45,735 bases of DNA from Ruminococcus sp. (GTDB taxonomy: Bacteria; Bacillota; Clostridia; Oscillospirales; Ruminococcaceae). The stretch is taken from the NCBI GenBank assembly GCA_021199305.1, contig JAJQIH010000005.1:1-45735 (forward strand), in the 5' to 3' direction. A program made the position numbers and the translations under genes. Shown in pieces: positions 23,408 to 34,043 of this stretch (position 1 is the stretch's first letter; every line of letters starts with the position of its first letter). The notes beneath the pieces are model-generated. The model searched no databases and had not been told where the DNA came from. It saw only the letters and a program-made list of their open reading frames with translations.

Positions 23408-23438
23408 ATTATAACATATTTCCTCGATTTCGGAAATA
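23408..23438 (-). promoter_or_regulatory. Putative promoter and operator of the surface-fibre operon
   Basis: Minus strand: -10 TATAAT (23408-23413), 17-bp spacer, weak -35 TTTCCG (23431-23436). A dyad TATTTCC-N8-GGAAATA (23417-23438) covers the spacer and -35, as an operator would. About 155 nt of leader separates it from the GTG at 23250. Confidence is moderate because the -35 is poor, perhaps indicating dependence on an activator. Confidence 0.5.
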
Positions 23439-23578
23439 CCGTTCGTGCACCAGAACCTACCATTCGTGAAATCGGCGATTTTAAAATGTAAATTTTTTGC
23501 GAATTGGTAATTGAAGGTCCGTGAATTAAAGTTTTAAAAATTCAGAAAAATTTTTCCCAAAAATAGGAGCAAAAACGC

Positions 23579-23607
23579 TTGACAAAACCGTCCGATTATT
23601 ATATAAT
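23579..23607 (+). promoter_or_regulatory. Sigma-A promoter of rpoBC
   Basis: -35 TTGACA (23579-23584), 17-bp spacer, -10 TATAAT (23602-23607), with a leader of about 155 nt before the rpoB ATG. Confidence 0.9.
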
Positions 23608-23768
23608 AGTAAACTGTATCATAATGGAGTTTTGTACCTTTTTAAACGCAAAATAAAGATGAAAAGGAAGTGAAAACCGAAAGGTTTTAATCCATTGCTT
23701 GTTTTAAAATGTCATTCACGAAATTGGTACACCCAATGTATTTTTAGTATTGAGGAGTGATTAAGCCT

Positions 23769-26700
23769 ATGGTAAATGTCAAGGACGTAAAGCTTGGCAA
23801 GACAACGCGTAAGAGTTTTGCTAAGATCAATGAGGTTCTGGAAATGCCTAACCTTATTGAGGTTCAGAAAAACTCGTACAATTGGTTTTTGAATGAAGGT
23901 TTAAAAGAGGTTTTCAGGGATATTTCAACTATCACCGATTACAATGGAACTCTTGAGCTCAGCTTTGTCGGATACAGATTCGACGATGAAGCAAAGTATT
24001 CGGTTGCTGAATGCAAAGAGAGAGATGTAACTTATGCAAAGCCTCTGAGAGTTACTGCACGCCTTAACAACACAGAAACGGGTGAAATTAAGGAAAGCGA
24101 AGTTTATATGGGCGACTTTCCTATAATGACCGACAGTGGAACGTTTGTAATTAACGGTGCGGAAAGAGTAATAGTTTCACAGCTTGTCCGTTCGCCGGGA
24201 GTGTATTATGCAGTAGACAAGGATAAAACTGGTAAGGATTTATTCCGCTCAACTGTAATTCCAAACAGAGGAGCATGGCTTGAATACGAAATGGATTCAA
24301 ACGATGTAGTTTATGTCAGAATTGACAAGAACAGAAAGATTCCTCTGACGACCTTCATAAGAGCAATAGGAATTGGAACTAATACGGAAATTGAAGAGGT
24401 TTTCGGTCCTGATGAAAGACTTCACCAGACCATTGAGCAAAAGGACGCAACAGCTAACCGTGAGGAAGCTCTTTTAGAGGTTTATAAAAAGCTTCGTCCT
24501 GGCGAGCCGCCAACGGTTGACAGCGCAATTACTCATTTAAATAACCTTTTCTTTGACGCAAAGAGATATGATCTTTCACGCTTTGGAAGATATAAATACA
24601 ACAAAAAGCTTGGTATTGCATCACGACTTGCAAATCAGGTTTTGTCGCAGCCTGTCGTAAATCCAATGACCGGTGAAATTATGGCGGATGAGGGAGAAGT
24701 AGTTTCTCCGGACCTCGCTAAAGAAATTGAGCAGGCAGGAGTTGACACCGCTTTTGTTACAGTTGAAGTAAAAGAGGTTCTCACAATCGAGGGCGAAACC
24801 ATTACCAAGACTGAGCAGAGAGAGGTTAAAATCATTTCAAACGGAATGGTTGACATCAAGGGATACGTCGACTTCGATTGCACAGAGCTGGGTATAAACG
24901 AGCTTGTTTCCTTTAAGGTTCTGAAGGAAATCCTCGATAGCGCAGACGGCGACGAAGAGGAGCTTAAGGAGCAGATCAGGCTTCGTGCAGACGAGCTTGT
25001 TCCGAAGCACATTACTGTTGACGATATTATCGCTACAATTTCGTACTTTTTGAACTTGTGCGAAACTGTCGGAACGGTTGACGATATCGACCATTTGGGC
25101 AACAGACGTATAAGAAGCGTTGGAGAGCTTTTACAGAATCAGTTCAGAATCGGAATGACGAGAATGGAGAGAGTTATTCGTGAAAGAATAAATCTTCAGA
25201 CTCAGGATATTGAAGAGATTACTCCTGCTTCCCTTATAAATATAAGACCTATAACTGCGGCGATTAAGGAATTTTTCGGTTCCTCACCACTTTCGCAGTT
25301 TATGGATCAGAATAACCCGTTAGCTGAGCTTACTCATAAGAGAAGATTATCAGCGTTAGGCCCTGGAGGACTTTCCCGTGACCGTGCAGGATTTGAGGTT
25401 CGTGACGTTCACTATACTCACTATGGAAGAATGTGTCCTATCGAAACTCCTGAAGGCCCTAACATCGGACTTATTTCCTACCTCGCTTCATATGCAAGAA
25501 TAAACGAATACGGTTTTATTGAGGCACCTTACAGAAAGGTGGATAAGGAAACCGGAGTTGTCACCGACGAGGTTGTTTATATGACAGCTGATGTTGAGGA
25601 CAATTATATAGTAGCTCAGGCTAACGAACCGCTCACAGAGGACGGTAAGTTTGCAAGAGCAAAGGTAAACGGCAGATACAGGGATCAGATTTCCGAATTT
25701 GACGCAAATCAGATTGACTTTATGGACGTTTCTCCAAAGATGGTAGTATCAGTTGCTACTGCTTTGATTCCTTTCCTTGAAAACGACGACGCTAACCGTG
25801 CGCTGATGGGCTCGAATATGCAAAGACAGGCTGTTCCGCTTTTAAAGACCGAAGCGCCTATCGTTGGAACTGGTATGGAATACAAGGCTTGCCTTGACTC
25901 TGGTGTTGCTGTCGTTTCAACAGCTGCTGGTGTTGTTCAGAAAGTCAGCGCTGATGAAATTGTCATAAAGGAAAACGACGGAAATCTCCACACCTATCAG
26001 CTCACAAAGTTCAAGCGTTCAAACGCAGGAACCTGTACAAACCAAAGACCTATCGTCGACGTTGGCGAAAAGATTGAGGAGCATCAGATTATTGCTGACG
26101 GTCCTGCAACAGCTGACGGAGAGTTAGCTCTTGGTAAGAATGCTCTTATCGGCTTTATGACCTGGGAAGGTTATAACTACGAGGACGCTGTACTTCTTAA
26201 CGAAAACCTTGTCAAGGAAGACAGATATACATCAATTCACATTGAAGAATACGAAATTGAAGCAAGAGATACAAAGCTTGGACCTGAGGAAATCACCCGT
26301 GATATTCCAAACGTCGGCGAGGACGCACTTAAAGACCTTGACGAAAACGGAATTATCAGAGTTGGTGCAGAGGTTCGTTCGGGCGACATCTTAGTAGGTA
26401 AGGTAACACCAAAGGGCGAAACCGAGCTTACTGCTGAGGAAAGACTTCTCCGTGCTATTTTCGGCGAAAAAGCAAGAGAGGTAAGAGATAATTCTCTTAA
26501 GGTTCCGCACGGTGAATCCGGCGTTATTATCGACGTTAAGATTTTCACAAGAGATAATTGCGACGAGCTAAGCCCTGGAGTCAATAAGCTTGTAAGATGC
26601 TATATCGCTCAGAAGAGAAAGATTTCTGTCGGCGATAAAATGGCTGGACGTCACGGAAACAAGGGTGTTGTTTCAAGAATCCTGCCTCAGGAGGATATGC

Positions 26701-27518
26701 CTTTCTTAGAGGACGGAACTCCTCTTGACATAGTTTTAAACCCTCTTGGCGTTCCTTCCCGTATGAACATCGGACAGGTACTTGAAGTCCATCTCGGTAT
26801 GGCTGCTAAAGCTCTTGGCTGGAAGATTATGACGCCTGTATTTGACGGCGCACACGAAGAGGACATCAGAGAGTGCTTCAGAATGGCTAATCTTCCAGAG
26901 GACGGAAAGGCTGTTCTTTACGACGGAAGAACTGGTGAGAAGTTTGACAACAGAGTAACCGTTGGATATATGTATTACCTCAAGCTTCACCACCTGGTTG
27001 ACGATAAAATCCACGCTCGTTCGGTAGGACCTTACGCTCTTGTAACTCAGCAGCCTTTAGGAGGTAAAGCTCAGTTCGGAGGACAAAGATTCGGTGAAAT
27101 GGAGGTATGGGCGCTTGAAGCTTACGGCGCGGCGTATACTCTTCAGGAAATCCTGACAGTCAAGTCGGACGATACCGTTGGACGTGTAAAGACTTACGAG
27201 GCTATTGTCAAGGGACAGAATGTTCCGAAGCCTGGTATTCCTGAATCGTTTAAGGTACTTGTTAAGGAGCTTCAGTCGCTTTGCTTAGACGTAAGAGTTC
27301 TTAACGAAAATAACGAAGAAATTGATTTAAAGCAGACGTTTGATGATGACGACGACTTTACACCTCAGCCTGCGATAGAAGAAGAAATGGAAATGAAGCT
27401 TGATGAAAGCGAGCTTGATGAAGGCTTTTTCTCAGAGGACGAGGACGGAGAGATTGGTGAATTGGATTTAGGAGATGAGCTTGACGATTCTGATTTATTC
27501 GTTGATGATGAAGAATAA
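23769..27518 (+). CDS. rpoB: RNA polymerase beta subunit
   Basis: A 1,249-aa catalytic-core subunit, of normal length for Clostridia. The start is taken at ATG 23769 ([17 protein letters not shown]), because family members begin this way and GAGGAG is 11 bases upstream; a GTG at 23757 is too close to it. The rifampicin-binding cluster is intact ([28 protein letters not shown]), with the usual Gln, Asp, His, Arg and Ser residues, so no resistance substitution is seen. The C-terminal [24 protein letters not shown] motif and an acidic tail are present. It is co-transcribed with rpoC. The usual rplL gene is not upstream within this window. Confidence 0.97.
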   Translation: MVNVKDVKLGKTTRKSFAKINEVLEMPNLIEVQKNSYNWFLNEGLKEVFRDISTITDYNGTLELSFVGYRFDDEAKYSVAECKERDVTYAKPLRVTARLNNTETGEIKESEVYMGDFPIMTDSGTFVINGAERVIVSQLVRSPGVYYAVDKDKTGKDLFRSTVIPNRGAWLEYEMDSNDVVYVRIDKNRKIPLTTFIRAIGIGTNTEIEEVFGPDERLHQTIEQKDATANREEALLEVYKKLRPGEPPTVDSAITHLNNLFFDAKRYDLSRFGRYKYNKKLGIASRLANQVLSQPVVNPMTGEIMADEGEVVSPDLAKEIEQAGVDTAFVTVEVKEVLTIEGETITKTEQREVKIISNGMVDIKGYVDFDCTELGINELVSFKVLKEILDSADGDEEELKEQIRLRADELVPKHITVDDIIATISYFLNLCETVGTVDDIDHLGNRRIRSVGELLQNQFRIGMTRMERVIRERINLQTQDIEEITPASLINIRPITAAIKEFFGSSPLSQFMDQNNPLAELTHKRRLSALGPGGLSRDRAGFEVRDVHYTHYGRMCPIETPEGPNIGLISYLASYARINEYGFIEAPYRKVDKETGVVTDEVVYMTADVEDNYIVAQANEPLTEDGKFARAKVNGRYRDQISEFDANQIDFMDVSPKMVVSVATALIPFLENDDANRALMGSNMQRQAVPLLKTEAPIVGTGMEYKACLDSGVAVVSTAAGVVQKVSADEIVIKENDGNLHTYQLTKFKRSNAGTCTNQRPIVDVGEKIEEHQIIADGPATADGELALGKNALIGFMTWEGYNYEDAVLLNENLVKEDRYTSIHIEEYEIEARDTKLGPEEITRDIPNVGEDALKDLDENGIIRVGAEVRSGDILVGKVTPKGETELTAEERLLRAIFGEKAREVRDNSLKVPHGESGVIIDVKIFTRDNCDELSPGVNKLVRCYIAQKRKISVGDKMAGRHGNKGVVSRILPQEDMPFLEDGTPLDIVLNPLGVPSRMNIGQVLEVHLGMAAKALGWKIMTPVFDGAHEEDIRECFRMANLPEDGKAVLYDGRTGEKFDNRVTVGYMYYLKLHHLVDDKIHARSVGPYALVTQQPLGGKAQFGGQRFGEMEVWALEAYGAAYTLQEILTVKSDDTVGRVKTYEAIVKGQNVPKPGIPESFKVLVKELQSLCLDVRVLNENNEEIDLKQTFDDDDDFTPQPAIEEEMEMKLDESELDEGFFSEDEDGEIGELDLGDELDDSDLFVDDEE

Positions 27519-27565
27519 GCTTATTGGAAAAATTTGTTCACAAAACTAGGAAGAAGGGTCGAATA

Positions 27566-30500
27566 TTGGAATTTAATACATTTGCATCAATCAAAATAGG
27601 CCTTGCATCGCCAGAAAAGATCAGAGAATGGTCTTACGGCGCTGTAGAAAGACCGGAAACAATAAATTACAGAACTCAGAAGCCTGAGAAGGACGGACTT
27701 TACTGTGAAAAGATTTTCGGACCGTCAAAGGACTGGGAATGCCACTGCGGAAAGTATAAGAAAATCAGATACAAGGGTAAAATCTGTGAACGATGCGGCG
27801 TTGAGGTTACCAGAGCAAAGGTAAGACGTGAGCGTATGGGTCATATCGAGCTTGCCGCTCCTGTTTCACATATCTGGTACTTCAAGGGTACTCCGTCAAG
27901 AATCGGTCAGATGCTTGAGGTTTCTCAGAAGCGCCTTGAAGAGGTACTCTATTTTACAAAGTATATAGTAATTGATCCAGGCGACACAGAGCTTGAAAAG
28001 TGTCAGCTTCTCTCTGAAAAGGATTACCTTGATATGAGAGAAAAGTACGAGGATCAGTTCAGAGCTGGTATGGGTGCTGAGGCTGTCAAGGAGCTTTTAG
28101 CAGAAATTGACCTTGAAGAGCTTTCAGCTTCTCTGAAGGCTGAGCTTAAGGATCTGCCAAACGGACAGAAGAGAATCAAGCTTTTGAAAAGGCTTGAAAT
28201 TGTCGAAGCTTTCAGAACTTCGGGCAACCGTCCTGAGTGGATGATTTTAGACGTTATTCCTGTAATCCCGCCTGATTTAAGACCAATGGTTATGCTCGAC
28301 GGCGGAAGATACGCTACAAGTGACTTAAACGACTTGTACAGACGTGTCATCAACAGAAATAATCGTTTGAAGAGAATGCTTGAGCTTGACGCTCCTGACA
28401 TTATCGTCAGAAACGAAAAGAGAATGCTTCAGGAAGCAGTTGACGCTTTGATCGATAACGGTCGTCACGGCAGACCTGTTACAGGACCTAACAACAGAGC
28501 TTTCAAGTCGCTTTCCGATATGCTTAAGGGTAAGCAGGGAAGATTCAGACAGAACCTTTTGGGTAAGCGTGTTGACTATTCAGGACGTTCGGTTATCGTT
28601 GTAGGACCTGAGCTTAAAATGTATCAGTGCGGATTGCCGAAGGAAATGGCTCTTGAGCTGTTCAAGCCTTTCGTAATGAAGAGATTGGTTGACACCAACC
28701 CGACAATAAATATCAAGAGTGCAAGGAAAATGGTTGAGCGTGCAAGTACAGAGGTATGGGATGCGCTTGAAAATGTAATTCAGGGCCATCCAGTGCTTTT
28801 AAACCGTGCGCCAACGCTTCACCGTCTGGGAATCCAGGCATTTGAACCTGTGCTTGTAGAGGGAAGAGCTATAAAGCTTCACCCGCTTGCATGTACTGCT
28901 TACAATGCTGACTTCGACGGCGACCAGATGGCTGTTCACGTTCCGCTTTCAGCAGAAGCTCAGGCTGAAGCAAGATTCCTGATGCTTGCAGCTAACAACC
29001 TGTTAAAGCCGTCTGACGGAAAGCCTGTTGCAGTACCAACACAGGATATGGTACTTGGTTCTTATTACCTTACAATGACAAAGGACGGAGAGCCTGGCGA
29101 GGGCAAGGTCTTCAAGGACCCTGACGAAGCTTTAATGGCTTACGACGCTGGTTTCGTTTCGCTTCACGCTAACATCAAGGTAAGAGTTTCAAAGACAATC
29201 GGCACAAAGACAGTTTCAAAGATTATCGACGCTACTGTCGGAAGACTTATATTCAACAGCGTAATTCCTCAGGATTTAGGCTTTGTTGACAGGACAAATT
29301 CCGACAAGCAGTTTGATCTTGAGATTACCCAGAAGGCTGACAAGAAGCTGCTTTCAAAGATTTTCGACAGATGTATCCACGTTCATGGTACATCAAAGAC
29401 AGCCGAGGTTCTTGACAACGTAAAATCACTGGGATATAAATACTCAACAAAGGCAGCTATTACCGTTGCAGTCTGCGACGCAACTATACCTGAAAAGAAG
29501 AAGGATATTATAGCTGAGGCTGACGCTAAGATTGGTAAGATTGATACTCAGTTTAAGAGAGGTTATATTTCAAGAGAAGAAAAGTCCAAGAAGTTTATCG
29601 AGGTCTGGAACAAGGCAACAGATGACGTTACTGACGCTCTTCGTGACGGCCTTGATCCATACAACCCGATTAACATGATGGCGGACTCCGGAGCGAGAGG
29701 TAGTATCAACCAGATAAGACAGCTCGCAGGAATGAGAGGACTTATCGCCAATACTTCAGGTTCTACAATTGAGATGCCTATCAAGGCTAACTACCGTGAG
29801 GGATTAAACGTGCTCGAATACTTTATCTCTTCTCGTGGTGCAAGAAAGGGACTTGCTGATACAGCTTTAAGAACTGCCGACTCAGGTTACCTTACTAGAC
29901 GTCTTGTAGACGTATCTCAGGATGTTATCATTCATCAGGACGACTGTGGCGCAACCGACGGACTTGAAGTTTTTGAAATCAAGAACGGCAACGAGGTTAT
30001 CGAGCCGCTTGCTGAAAGACTTGTCGGAAGATTTTTGGTTGACAATCTGGTTGACAATGCGACAGGCGAGATAGTAATTCCGAAAACTCGTCTTATGAAT
30101 GAAAACGATGCTAAGAAGGCCGTTGAAACTATGAAGGCGAACGGCGATGAAAAGATCAAGATTCGCTCTGTCCTTCATTGTAAGGCTAAAAATGGCGTTT
30201 GCGCTAAGTGCTATGGTGCTAACCTTGCAACAGGAAAGGTTATTTCTGTTGGTGAAGCTGTTGGAATTATCTCCGCTCAGTCAATCGGTGAGCCAGGTAC
30301 ACAGCTTACAATGAGAACCTTCCACACTGGTGGTATCGCTAACGCTGAGGACATCACACAGGGTCTTCCTAGAGTTGAAGAGCTGTTTGAGTCGAGAAAG
30401 CCAAAGGGCGCTGCAATTATTACCAGAGTTTCAGGAACAGTTAAGATTGAGGATGTAAAGAAGACAAAGCAGATTACTGTTACAAGCCTTGATCCTGAAA

Positions 30501-31141
30501 ATCCTGAGCAGGAGTCATATAACATTCCTTACGGATTCAAGATTCGTGTTCGCGAGGGCGACGAGGTTAAAAGAGGAGATCCTCTGACAGAAGGCTCTAT
30601 CAACCCGTCGGATATTCTCGCAGTAAGCGGAGTTCAGGCTGTTCAGAACTATATCATTACTGAGGTTCAGAAGACCTACCGTTTGCAGGGTGTTGATATC
30701 AACGACAAGCATATCGAGGTAATCGTTCGTCAGATGATGAGAAAGGTTAAGGTTGAAGATCCAGGCAGCAGCTATCTATTGCCAGGAGCTTTGATGAGCA
30801 AGTATCAGATTGAAGACTTGAATGCTGAAATCCAGCAGAAGATTGACGAGGGCAATCTGGAAGCTAAGCTTATTACAACAGTTCCTGTTCTGCAGGGAAT
30901 TACAAAGGCAGCTTCAAATTCAGATTCCTTCCTGTCTGCCGCTTCATTCCAGGAAACAACAAAGGCTCTTACTGACGCCGCTATCAGAGGAAAGACTGAC
31001 CACCTGATGGGACTCAAGGAAAATGTAATTATCGGTAAGCTGATTCCAGCAGGAACTGGTATGGACGTTTACAACAACGTACAGATTGTTAAAAACGAAA
31101 CTACAATTCCTTCCACAGAGCATCAGATCCCTGTTGTTTAA
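27566..31141 (+). CDS. rpoC: RNA polymerase beta' subunit
   Basis: A 1,191-aa subunit if started at TTG 27566 ([22 protein letters not shown]), where homologues begin; an upstream in-frame TTG at 27524 adds 14 residues but lacks a clear ribosome binding site. The N-terminal zinc ribbon has [21 protein letters not shown]. The Mg-binding catalytic loop [14 protein letters not shown] and the trigger-loop/bridge-helix region (around [10 protein letters not shown]) are intact. It begins 47 bp after the rpoB stop and ends before a strong terminator. Confidence 0.95.
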   Translation: MEFNTFASIKIGLASPEKIREWSYGAVERPETINYRTQKPEKDGLYCEKIFGPSKDWECHCGKYKKIRYKGKICERCGVEVTRAKVRRERMGHIELAAPVSHIWYFKGTPSRIGQMLEVSQKRLEEVLYFTKYIVIDPGDTELEKCQLLSEKDYLDMREKYEDQFRAGMGAEAVKELLAEIDLEELSASLKAELKDLPNGQKRIKLLKRLEIVEAFRTSGNRPEWMILDVIPVIPPDLRPMVMLDGGRYATSDLNDLYRRVINRNNRLKRMLELDAPDIIVRNEKRMLQEAVDALIDNGRHGRPVTGPNNRAFKSLSDMLKGKQGRFRQNLLGKRVDYSGRSVIVVGPELKMYQCGLPKEMALELFKPFVMKRLVDTNPTINIKSARKMVERASTEVWDALENVIQGHPVLLNRAPTLHRLGIQAFEPVLVEGRAIKLHPLACTAYNADFDGDQMAVHVPLSAEAQAEARFLMLAANNLLKPSDGKPVAVPTQDMVLGSYYLTMTKDGEPGEGKVFKDPDEALMAYDAGFVSLHANIKVRVSKTIGTKTVSKIIDATVGRLIFNSVIPQDLGFVDRTNSDKQFDLEITQKADKKLLSKIFDRCIHVHGTSKTAEVLDNVKSLGYKYSTKAAITVAVCDATIPEKKKDIIAEADAKIGKIDTQFKRGYISREEKSKKFIEVWNKATDDVTDALRDGLDPYNPINMMADSGARGSINQIRQLAGMRGLIANTSGSTIEMPIKANYREGLNVLEYFISSRGARKGLADTALRTADSGYLTRRLVDVSQDVIIHQDDCGATDGLEVFEIKNGNEVIEPLAERLVGRFLVDNLVDNATGEIVIPKTRLMNENDAKKAVETMKANGDEKIKIRSVLHCKAKNGVCAKCYGANLATGKVISVGEAVGIISAQSIGEPGTQLTMRTFHTGGIANAEDITQGLPRVEELFESRKPKGAAIITRVSGTVKIEDVKKTKQITVTSLDPENPEQESYNIPYGFKIRVREGDEVKRGDPLTEGSINPSDILAVSGVQAVQNYIITEVQKTYRLQGVDINDKHIEVIVRQMMRKVKVEDPGSSYLLPGALMSKYQIEDLNAEIQQKIDEGNLEAKLITTVPVLQGITKAASNSDSFLSAASFQETTKALTDAAIRGKTDHLMGLKENVIIGKLIPAGTGMDVYNNVQIVKNETTIPSTEHQIPVV

Positions 31142-31162
31142 CGAAAAATTGTTTGAATAAAA

Positions 31163-31204
31163 ACAGGCACAAGCTTTAAAAGCTTGTGCCTGTTGTTTTG
31201 TTTT
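31163..31204 (+). terminator. Terminator of rpoBC
   Basis: A stem of at least 13 bp (ACAGGCACAAGCT, 31163-31175, with 31181-31193) is followed by TGTTTTGTTTT. It separates rpoC from the convergent asnB. Confidence 0.92.
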
Positions 31205-31211
31205 ATATGTA

Positions 31212-33038
31212 TCAGTCTTCAAAATATACCTTGTACCAAACGAGGAAGGTAAATACTGTCCAGATTTTTCTTGAATAGTCGTACTTTCCTGCCTTGTGGT
31301 CGTCAAGAAGCTTAACCAGCTTATCTGAGTTAAAATACTTCTTGCCGGTTTCGCTTAAAAATGCATCCTTGACGATGTTGTAATACTTATCTTCCTTGAG
31401 CCAGACTCTGATAGGAACAGGGAAGCCGAGCTTTTTCTTGTTAGCTGTAAACGGTGGACAAGCCTTTAGTGCTGCCACTCTCATAGCGTACTTTGTGTTC
31501 TCGTCATTAACTCTGTACTTGACAGGAATACCCTCAGCCAGCTTCATTATTTCCTTATCAAGGAAAGGAACTCTGAGCTCAAGCGAGTGCGCCATTGACA
31601 TTTTATCCGCCTTCAGCAGAATATCTCCCGTCATCCAGAGATTAAGGTCAAGGTATTGCATTTTGGTTGCAGGCTCCTCGCCCTCGACCTTGTCGTAAAA
31701 CGGCTTTGTAATTTCCTTTGCGTCTGGTGCGTCTGTCTTGATTTTAAGAAGTGCCTTTCTTTCCTTTTCGTTGAATATATAAGCGTTTCCGATAAATCTT
31801 TCCTCTAAGTCTTTGGATCTTCTTACAAGGAAGTTAACTCCACGCTTCGCAGGAAGCTTTTCAGCAACCGCTCCGATGCCTTTTCTGATAAATTTAGGAA
31901 CCTTGTTGTAAAGTGCGGCGTCATAAGGCTCCTTGTAAATCCTGTATCCGCCGAAAATTTCGTCTGCGCCTTCGCCTGACAAAACAACCTTAACCTTTTC
32001 TGACGCAATCTGACAAACAAAGAACAAAGCTATTGCCGCAGGGTCAGCAAGCGGTTCGTCCATGTGGTATTGAATCTTAGAGAGATTTCCCCAGTATTCT
32101 TCCGGCGTAATAACCTTCGAGTAGTTATCCTTGCCGATGAATTTGGAAAATTCCTTAGCGTAGCCGATTTCGTTGTACTTTTCGTCCTCGCCAAAGCCAA
32201 CTGTAAACGTCTTGTCGACGTTAGCGACTGCTGCAACGTAGCTTGAGTCAACACCGCTTGATAAAAAGCTTCCAACCTCAACGTCAGCTATTTTATGAGC
32301 TTCTACAGAATTTTCAAACGTATCTGAAATCTTATCAACCCATTCCTTCAGCGACGGCTCATCGTTTGCAGCAAAATGAACGTCCCAATAACGCTTAACG
32401 ACAAGCTTGCCGTTTTTGTAAATAAAGTAATGCGCCGCAGGAAGCTTATATACGTTTTTAAAGAAGGTTTCAGTAGTAGGGGAGTATTGGAAAGTGAGGT
32501 AGTTTTCCAGCGCAGTTTCATTAAGCTCCTTAACGAAAGCCGGGTGGTCGAGAAAGCTCTTGATTTCCGAACCCCACATAAACGTATCGCCAAAAAGTCC
32601 GTAATACATCGGCTTGATTCCAAAGAAATCCCTTGCGCCGAAAATTTCGTTTTCCTTTTTGTTGTAGATTATAAAGGAAAACATTCCACGAAGCTTGTTG
32701 AGCATATCAGTGCCCCATTGCTCGTAGCTGTGAACCAGAACTTCCGTATCTGATTTTGTGCTGAAAATATGGCCGTAGCCCAAAAGCTCCTCACGAAGCT
32801 CCTGAAAGTTATAAATCTCGCCGTTAAAAGTAATAACAACAGTTTTATCCTCGTTGAAAATCGGCTGATGACCAGCATTTAAGTCGATGATTGAAAGTCG
32901 CCTGAATCCCATAGCTACATTATCATCAACATACTTACCGTCAGAATCAGGACCTCTGTGCTTGATTCTATCCATCATTTTGCCGACAACAGTATCAGCG
33001 TCGTTGATTTTATTTGTAAAACCGACAAATCCACACAT
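31212..33038 (-). CDS. asnB: Glutamine-hydrolysing asparagine synthase
   Basis: A 608-aa enzyme. The N-terminal class II amidotransferase domain begins MCGFVGF with the catalytic Cys2; the RHRGPD and FNGEIYN glutamine-site segments are present. The C-terminal synthetase domain has the ATP-pyrophosphatase P-loop SSGVDSS near residue 250 and the GEGADEIFGGY motif. It makes asparagine from aspartate, glutamine and ATP in the cytoplasm. It is transcribed alone towards rpoC. A strong promoter lies upstream and leaves about 75 nt of leader. Confidence 0.95.
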   Translation of the reverse strand: MCGFVGFTNKINDADTVVGKMMDRIKHRGPDSDGKYVDDNVAMGFRRLSIIDLNAGHQPIFNEDKTVVITFNGEIYNFQELREELLGYGHIFSTKSDTEVLVHSYEQWGTDMLNKLRGMFSFIIYNKKENEIFGARDFFGIKPMYYGLFGDTFMWGSEIKSFLDHPAFVKELNETALENYLTFQYSPTTETFFKNVYKLPAAHYFIYKNGKLVVKRYWDVHFAANDEPSLKEWVDKISDTFENSVEAHKIADVEVGSFLSSGVDSSYVAAVANVDKTFTVGFGEDEKYNEIGYAKEFSKFIGKDNYSKVITPEEYWGNLSKIQYHMDEPLADPAAIALFFVCQIASEKVKVVLSGEGADEIFGGYRIYKEPYDAALYNKVPKFIRKGIGAVAEKLPAKRGVNFLVRRSKDLEERFIGNAYIFNEKERKALLKIKTDAPDAKEITKPFYDKVEGEEPATKMQYLDLNLWMTGDILLKADKMSMAHSLELRVPFLDKEIMKLAEGIPVKYRVNDENTKYAMRVAALKACPPFTANKKKLGFPVPIRVWLKEDKYYNIVKDAFLSETGKKYFNSDKLVKLLDDHKAGKYDYSRKIWTVFTFLVWYKVYFED

Positions 33039-33114
33039 ATTGATTCCTCATTTCATACTAAATTACTCAGGCAATATGCACTGCTTGAAGAAATATCACC
33101 ATATCATAGTAAAT

Positions 33115-33143
33115 AGTATATCACAGTTTATGAAATTAAGCAA
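33115..33143 (-). promoter_or_regulatory. Promoter of asnB
   Basis: Minus strand: -35 TTGCTT (33138-33143), 17-bp spacer, -10 TATACT (33115-33120). Confidence 0.75.
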
Positions 33144-33209
33144 GGGAAAACAGCCGTTTTTTGGCAGAAAAGAAAAAATGAAAAGAGAATGAAAATTTGT
33201 CGAACAGGC

Positions 33210-33238
33210 TTGCTATCCAAAGAAATATCTATTATAAT
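33210..33238 (+). promoter_or_regulatory. Promoter of the small membrane protein gene
   Basis: -35 TTGCTA (33210-33215), 17-bp spacer, -10 TATAAT (33233-33238), directly upstream of the ATG at 33261. Confidence 0.8.
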
Positions 33239-33260
33239 TATAGTAGATGAGGTGAATGAA

Positions 33261-33566
33261 ATGGGAACTATAAACATCGAAAAGCTAAGGGAACAGGAAG
33301 CAAAGAAAAACGACATTATCAAGGAAGAATATAAGACCGATAAGGAATTTGAAAGGTTCCACAAAAGCTCACAGGACGAATACGAGGGCAGGGCAAAGTT
33401 TAATGGTAAGCTGCTGGCAATAATTTCATTGATAGTTTTACTTATCTTTTTCATTGCCTATTTGTGTACAACCTCTATTTCTGATGTTGTCGAAAAAAAT
33501 ACTGGATCAAGTGTGATAACTGCCGAAGCAAACTGTTCACAATCGAGCGTTTTTGTTATTGAATAA
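33261..33566 (+). CDS. Small single-pass membrane protein, unknown
   Basis: A 101-aa protein starting at ATG 33261, with GATGAGGTGA upstream; a longer in-frame reading would include the promoter. The first 50 residues are highly charged (Lys/Glu-rich, probably helical and cytoplasmic). One transmembrane helix lies at about 51-70 and a short, Ser/Val-rich outer part of about 30 residues follows. I do not recognise the family. It is transcribed alone between divergent asnB and a strong terminator. Confidence 0.75.
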   Translation: MGTINIEKLREQEAKKNDIIKEEYKTDKEFERFHKSSQDEYEGRAKFNGKLLAIISLIVLLIFFIAYLCTTSISDVVEKNTGSSVITAEANCSQSSVFVIE

Positions 33567-33589
33567 ACAGTTAATAATTTCTGATTTTA

Positions 33590-33627
33590 ACAGGACTGAG
33601 ATGTTACAATTCTCAGTCCTGTTTTTG
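33590..33627 (+). terminator. Terminator of the small membrane protein gene
   Basis: A 12-bp stem (ACAGGACTGAGA, 33590-33601, with 33611-33622) is followed by TTTTTG. Confidence 0.9.
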
Positions 33628-33772
33628 TCAATTTAACAGAATATTCACAATATATTGCTGAAAAACCGAGAAATTCGAAATCTGTAAAATTATTTTACTT
33701 GACAGGTTTTCAAATTTCGACAAGCTGTAAAGAAAAATCCCTTTATTTTTCACTTTTCACAAAACCCATTGT

Positions 33773-33788
33773 AAAGTTGAACAACTTT
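33773..33788. promoter_or_regulatory. Palindrome AAAGTTG-AA-CAACTTT
   Basis: A perfect dyad 62 bp upstream of the nrdD -35, suitable for a dimeric regulator. The regulator is unknown. Confidence 0.4.
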
Positions 33789-33800
33789 AATTTGTCATTT

Positions 33801-33817
33801 TTGTGCATATTGCACAA
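33801..33817. promoter_or_regulatory. Palindrome TTGTGCA-TAT-TGCACAA
   Basis: A perfect 7+3+7 dyad about 33 bp upstream of the nrdD -35. It resembles a redox-regulator site (Rex/FNR-like in style), but the spacing matches neither exactly. Confidence 0.45.
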
Positions 33818-33849
33818 TTTTCAACAGAAATTTTTTACATCGGTTTCTA

Positions 33850-33878
33850 TTGACAATTCGTGGCAAATACTATATACT
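33850..33878 (+). promoter_or_regulatory. Promoter of nrdDG
   Basis: -35 TTGACA (33850-33855), 17-bp spacer, -10 TATACT (33873-33878). The -10 is inside NrdR box 1, leaving a leader of about 160 nt. Confidence 0.85.
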
Positions 33879-33881
33879 TGT
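33866..33881. promoter_or_regulatory. NrdR-like box 1
   Basis: AATACTATATACTTGT overlaps the -10 of nrdDG and fits the ACACWATATATWGTGT-type consensus in its core. Its start is 33 bp from that of box 2, about three helical turns, the arrangement known for paired NrdR boxes. Confidence 0.7.
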
Positions 33882-33898
33882 GCTTAGCAAACGAAAAA

Positions 33899-33914
33899 AC
33901 ACAAGATATTGTGG
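33899..33914. promoter_or_regulatory. NrdR-like box 2
   Basis: ACACAAGATATTGTGG lies just after the transcription start. With box 1 it should allow the ATP/dATP-sensing repressor NrdR to block transcription. Confidence 0.75.
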
Positions 33915-34043
33915 GTCAAATGTGAAAAATCTTCAAGATACAGAATTTTGAACAAAATATTAAGACGATTGAGAGGCTTTTTTTGTACTCTTACAGGCTT
34001 AGACTATGAGTTTTAAAGCGTTTTGAAGTAGCGGGAGGATAAA

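Larger units (their letters stand above)
23251..23768. other. Intergenic region between surface operon and rpoB
   Basis: This 518-bp stretch holds divergent promoters for the surface operon (23408-23436) and rpoB (23579-23607). The rpoB leader (about 155 nt) contains AAAACC-GAAA-GGTTTT (23673-23688) and ATTGG-TACAC-CCAAT (around 23720-23735) hairpins. No gene is seen. Confidence 0.75.
33567..34043. other. Intergenic region upstream of nrdD
   Basis: A 477-bp AT-rich gap. It begins with the terminator of the small membrane gene and then carries two palindromes (33773-33788 and 33801-33817). Beyond them come an nrdD promoter (33850-33878), two NrdR-like boxes and a 160-nt leader. A poorer, distant NrdR-like sequence (TCACAATATATTG) is at 33645. 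A short open frame at 33699-33887 overlaps the promoter and is not credible. Confidence 0.75.

Noticed and set aside
25290-25400. Possible rifampicin-resistance changes in rpoB
   Set aside because: All the key residues of the rifampicin pocket are the usual ones.
33699-33887. 62-codon plus-strand frame upstream of nrdD
   Set aside because: It overlaps the nrdD promoter and palindromes, and lacks a ribosome binding site.
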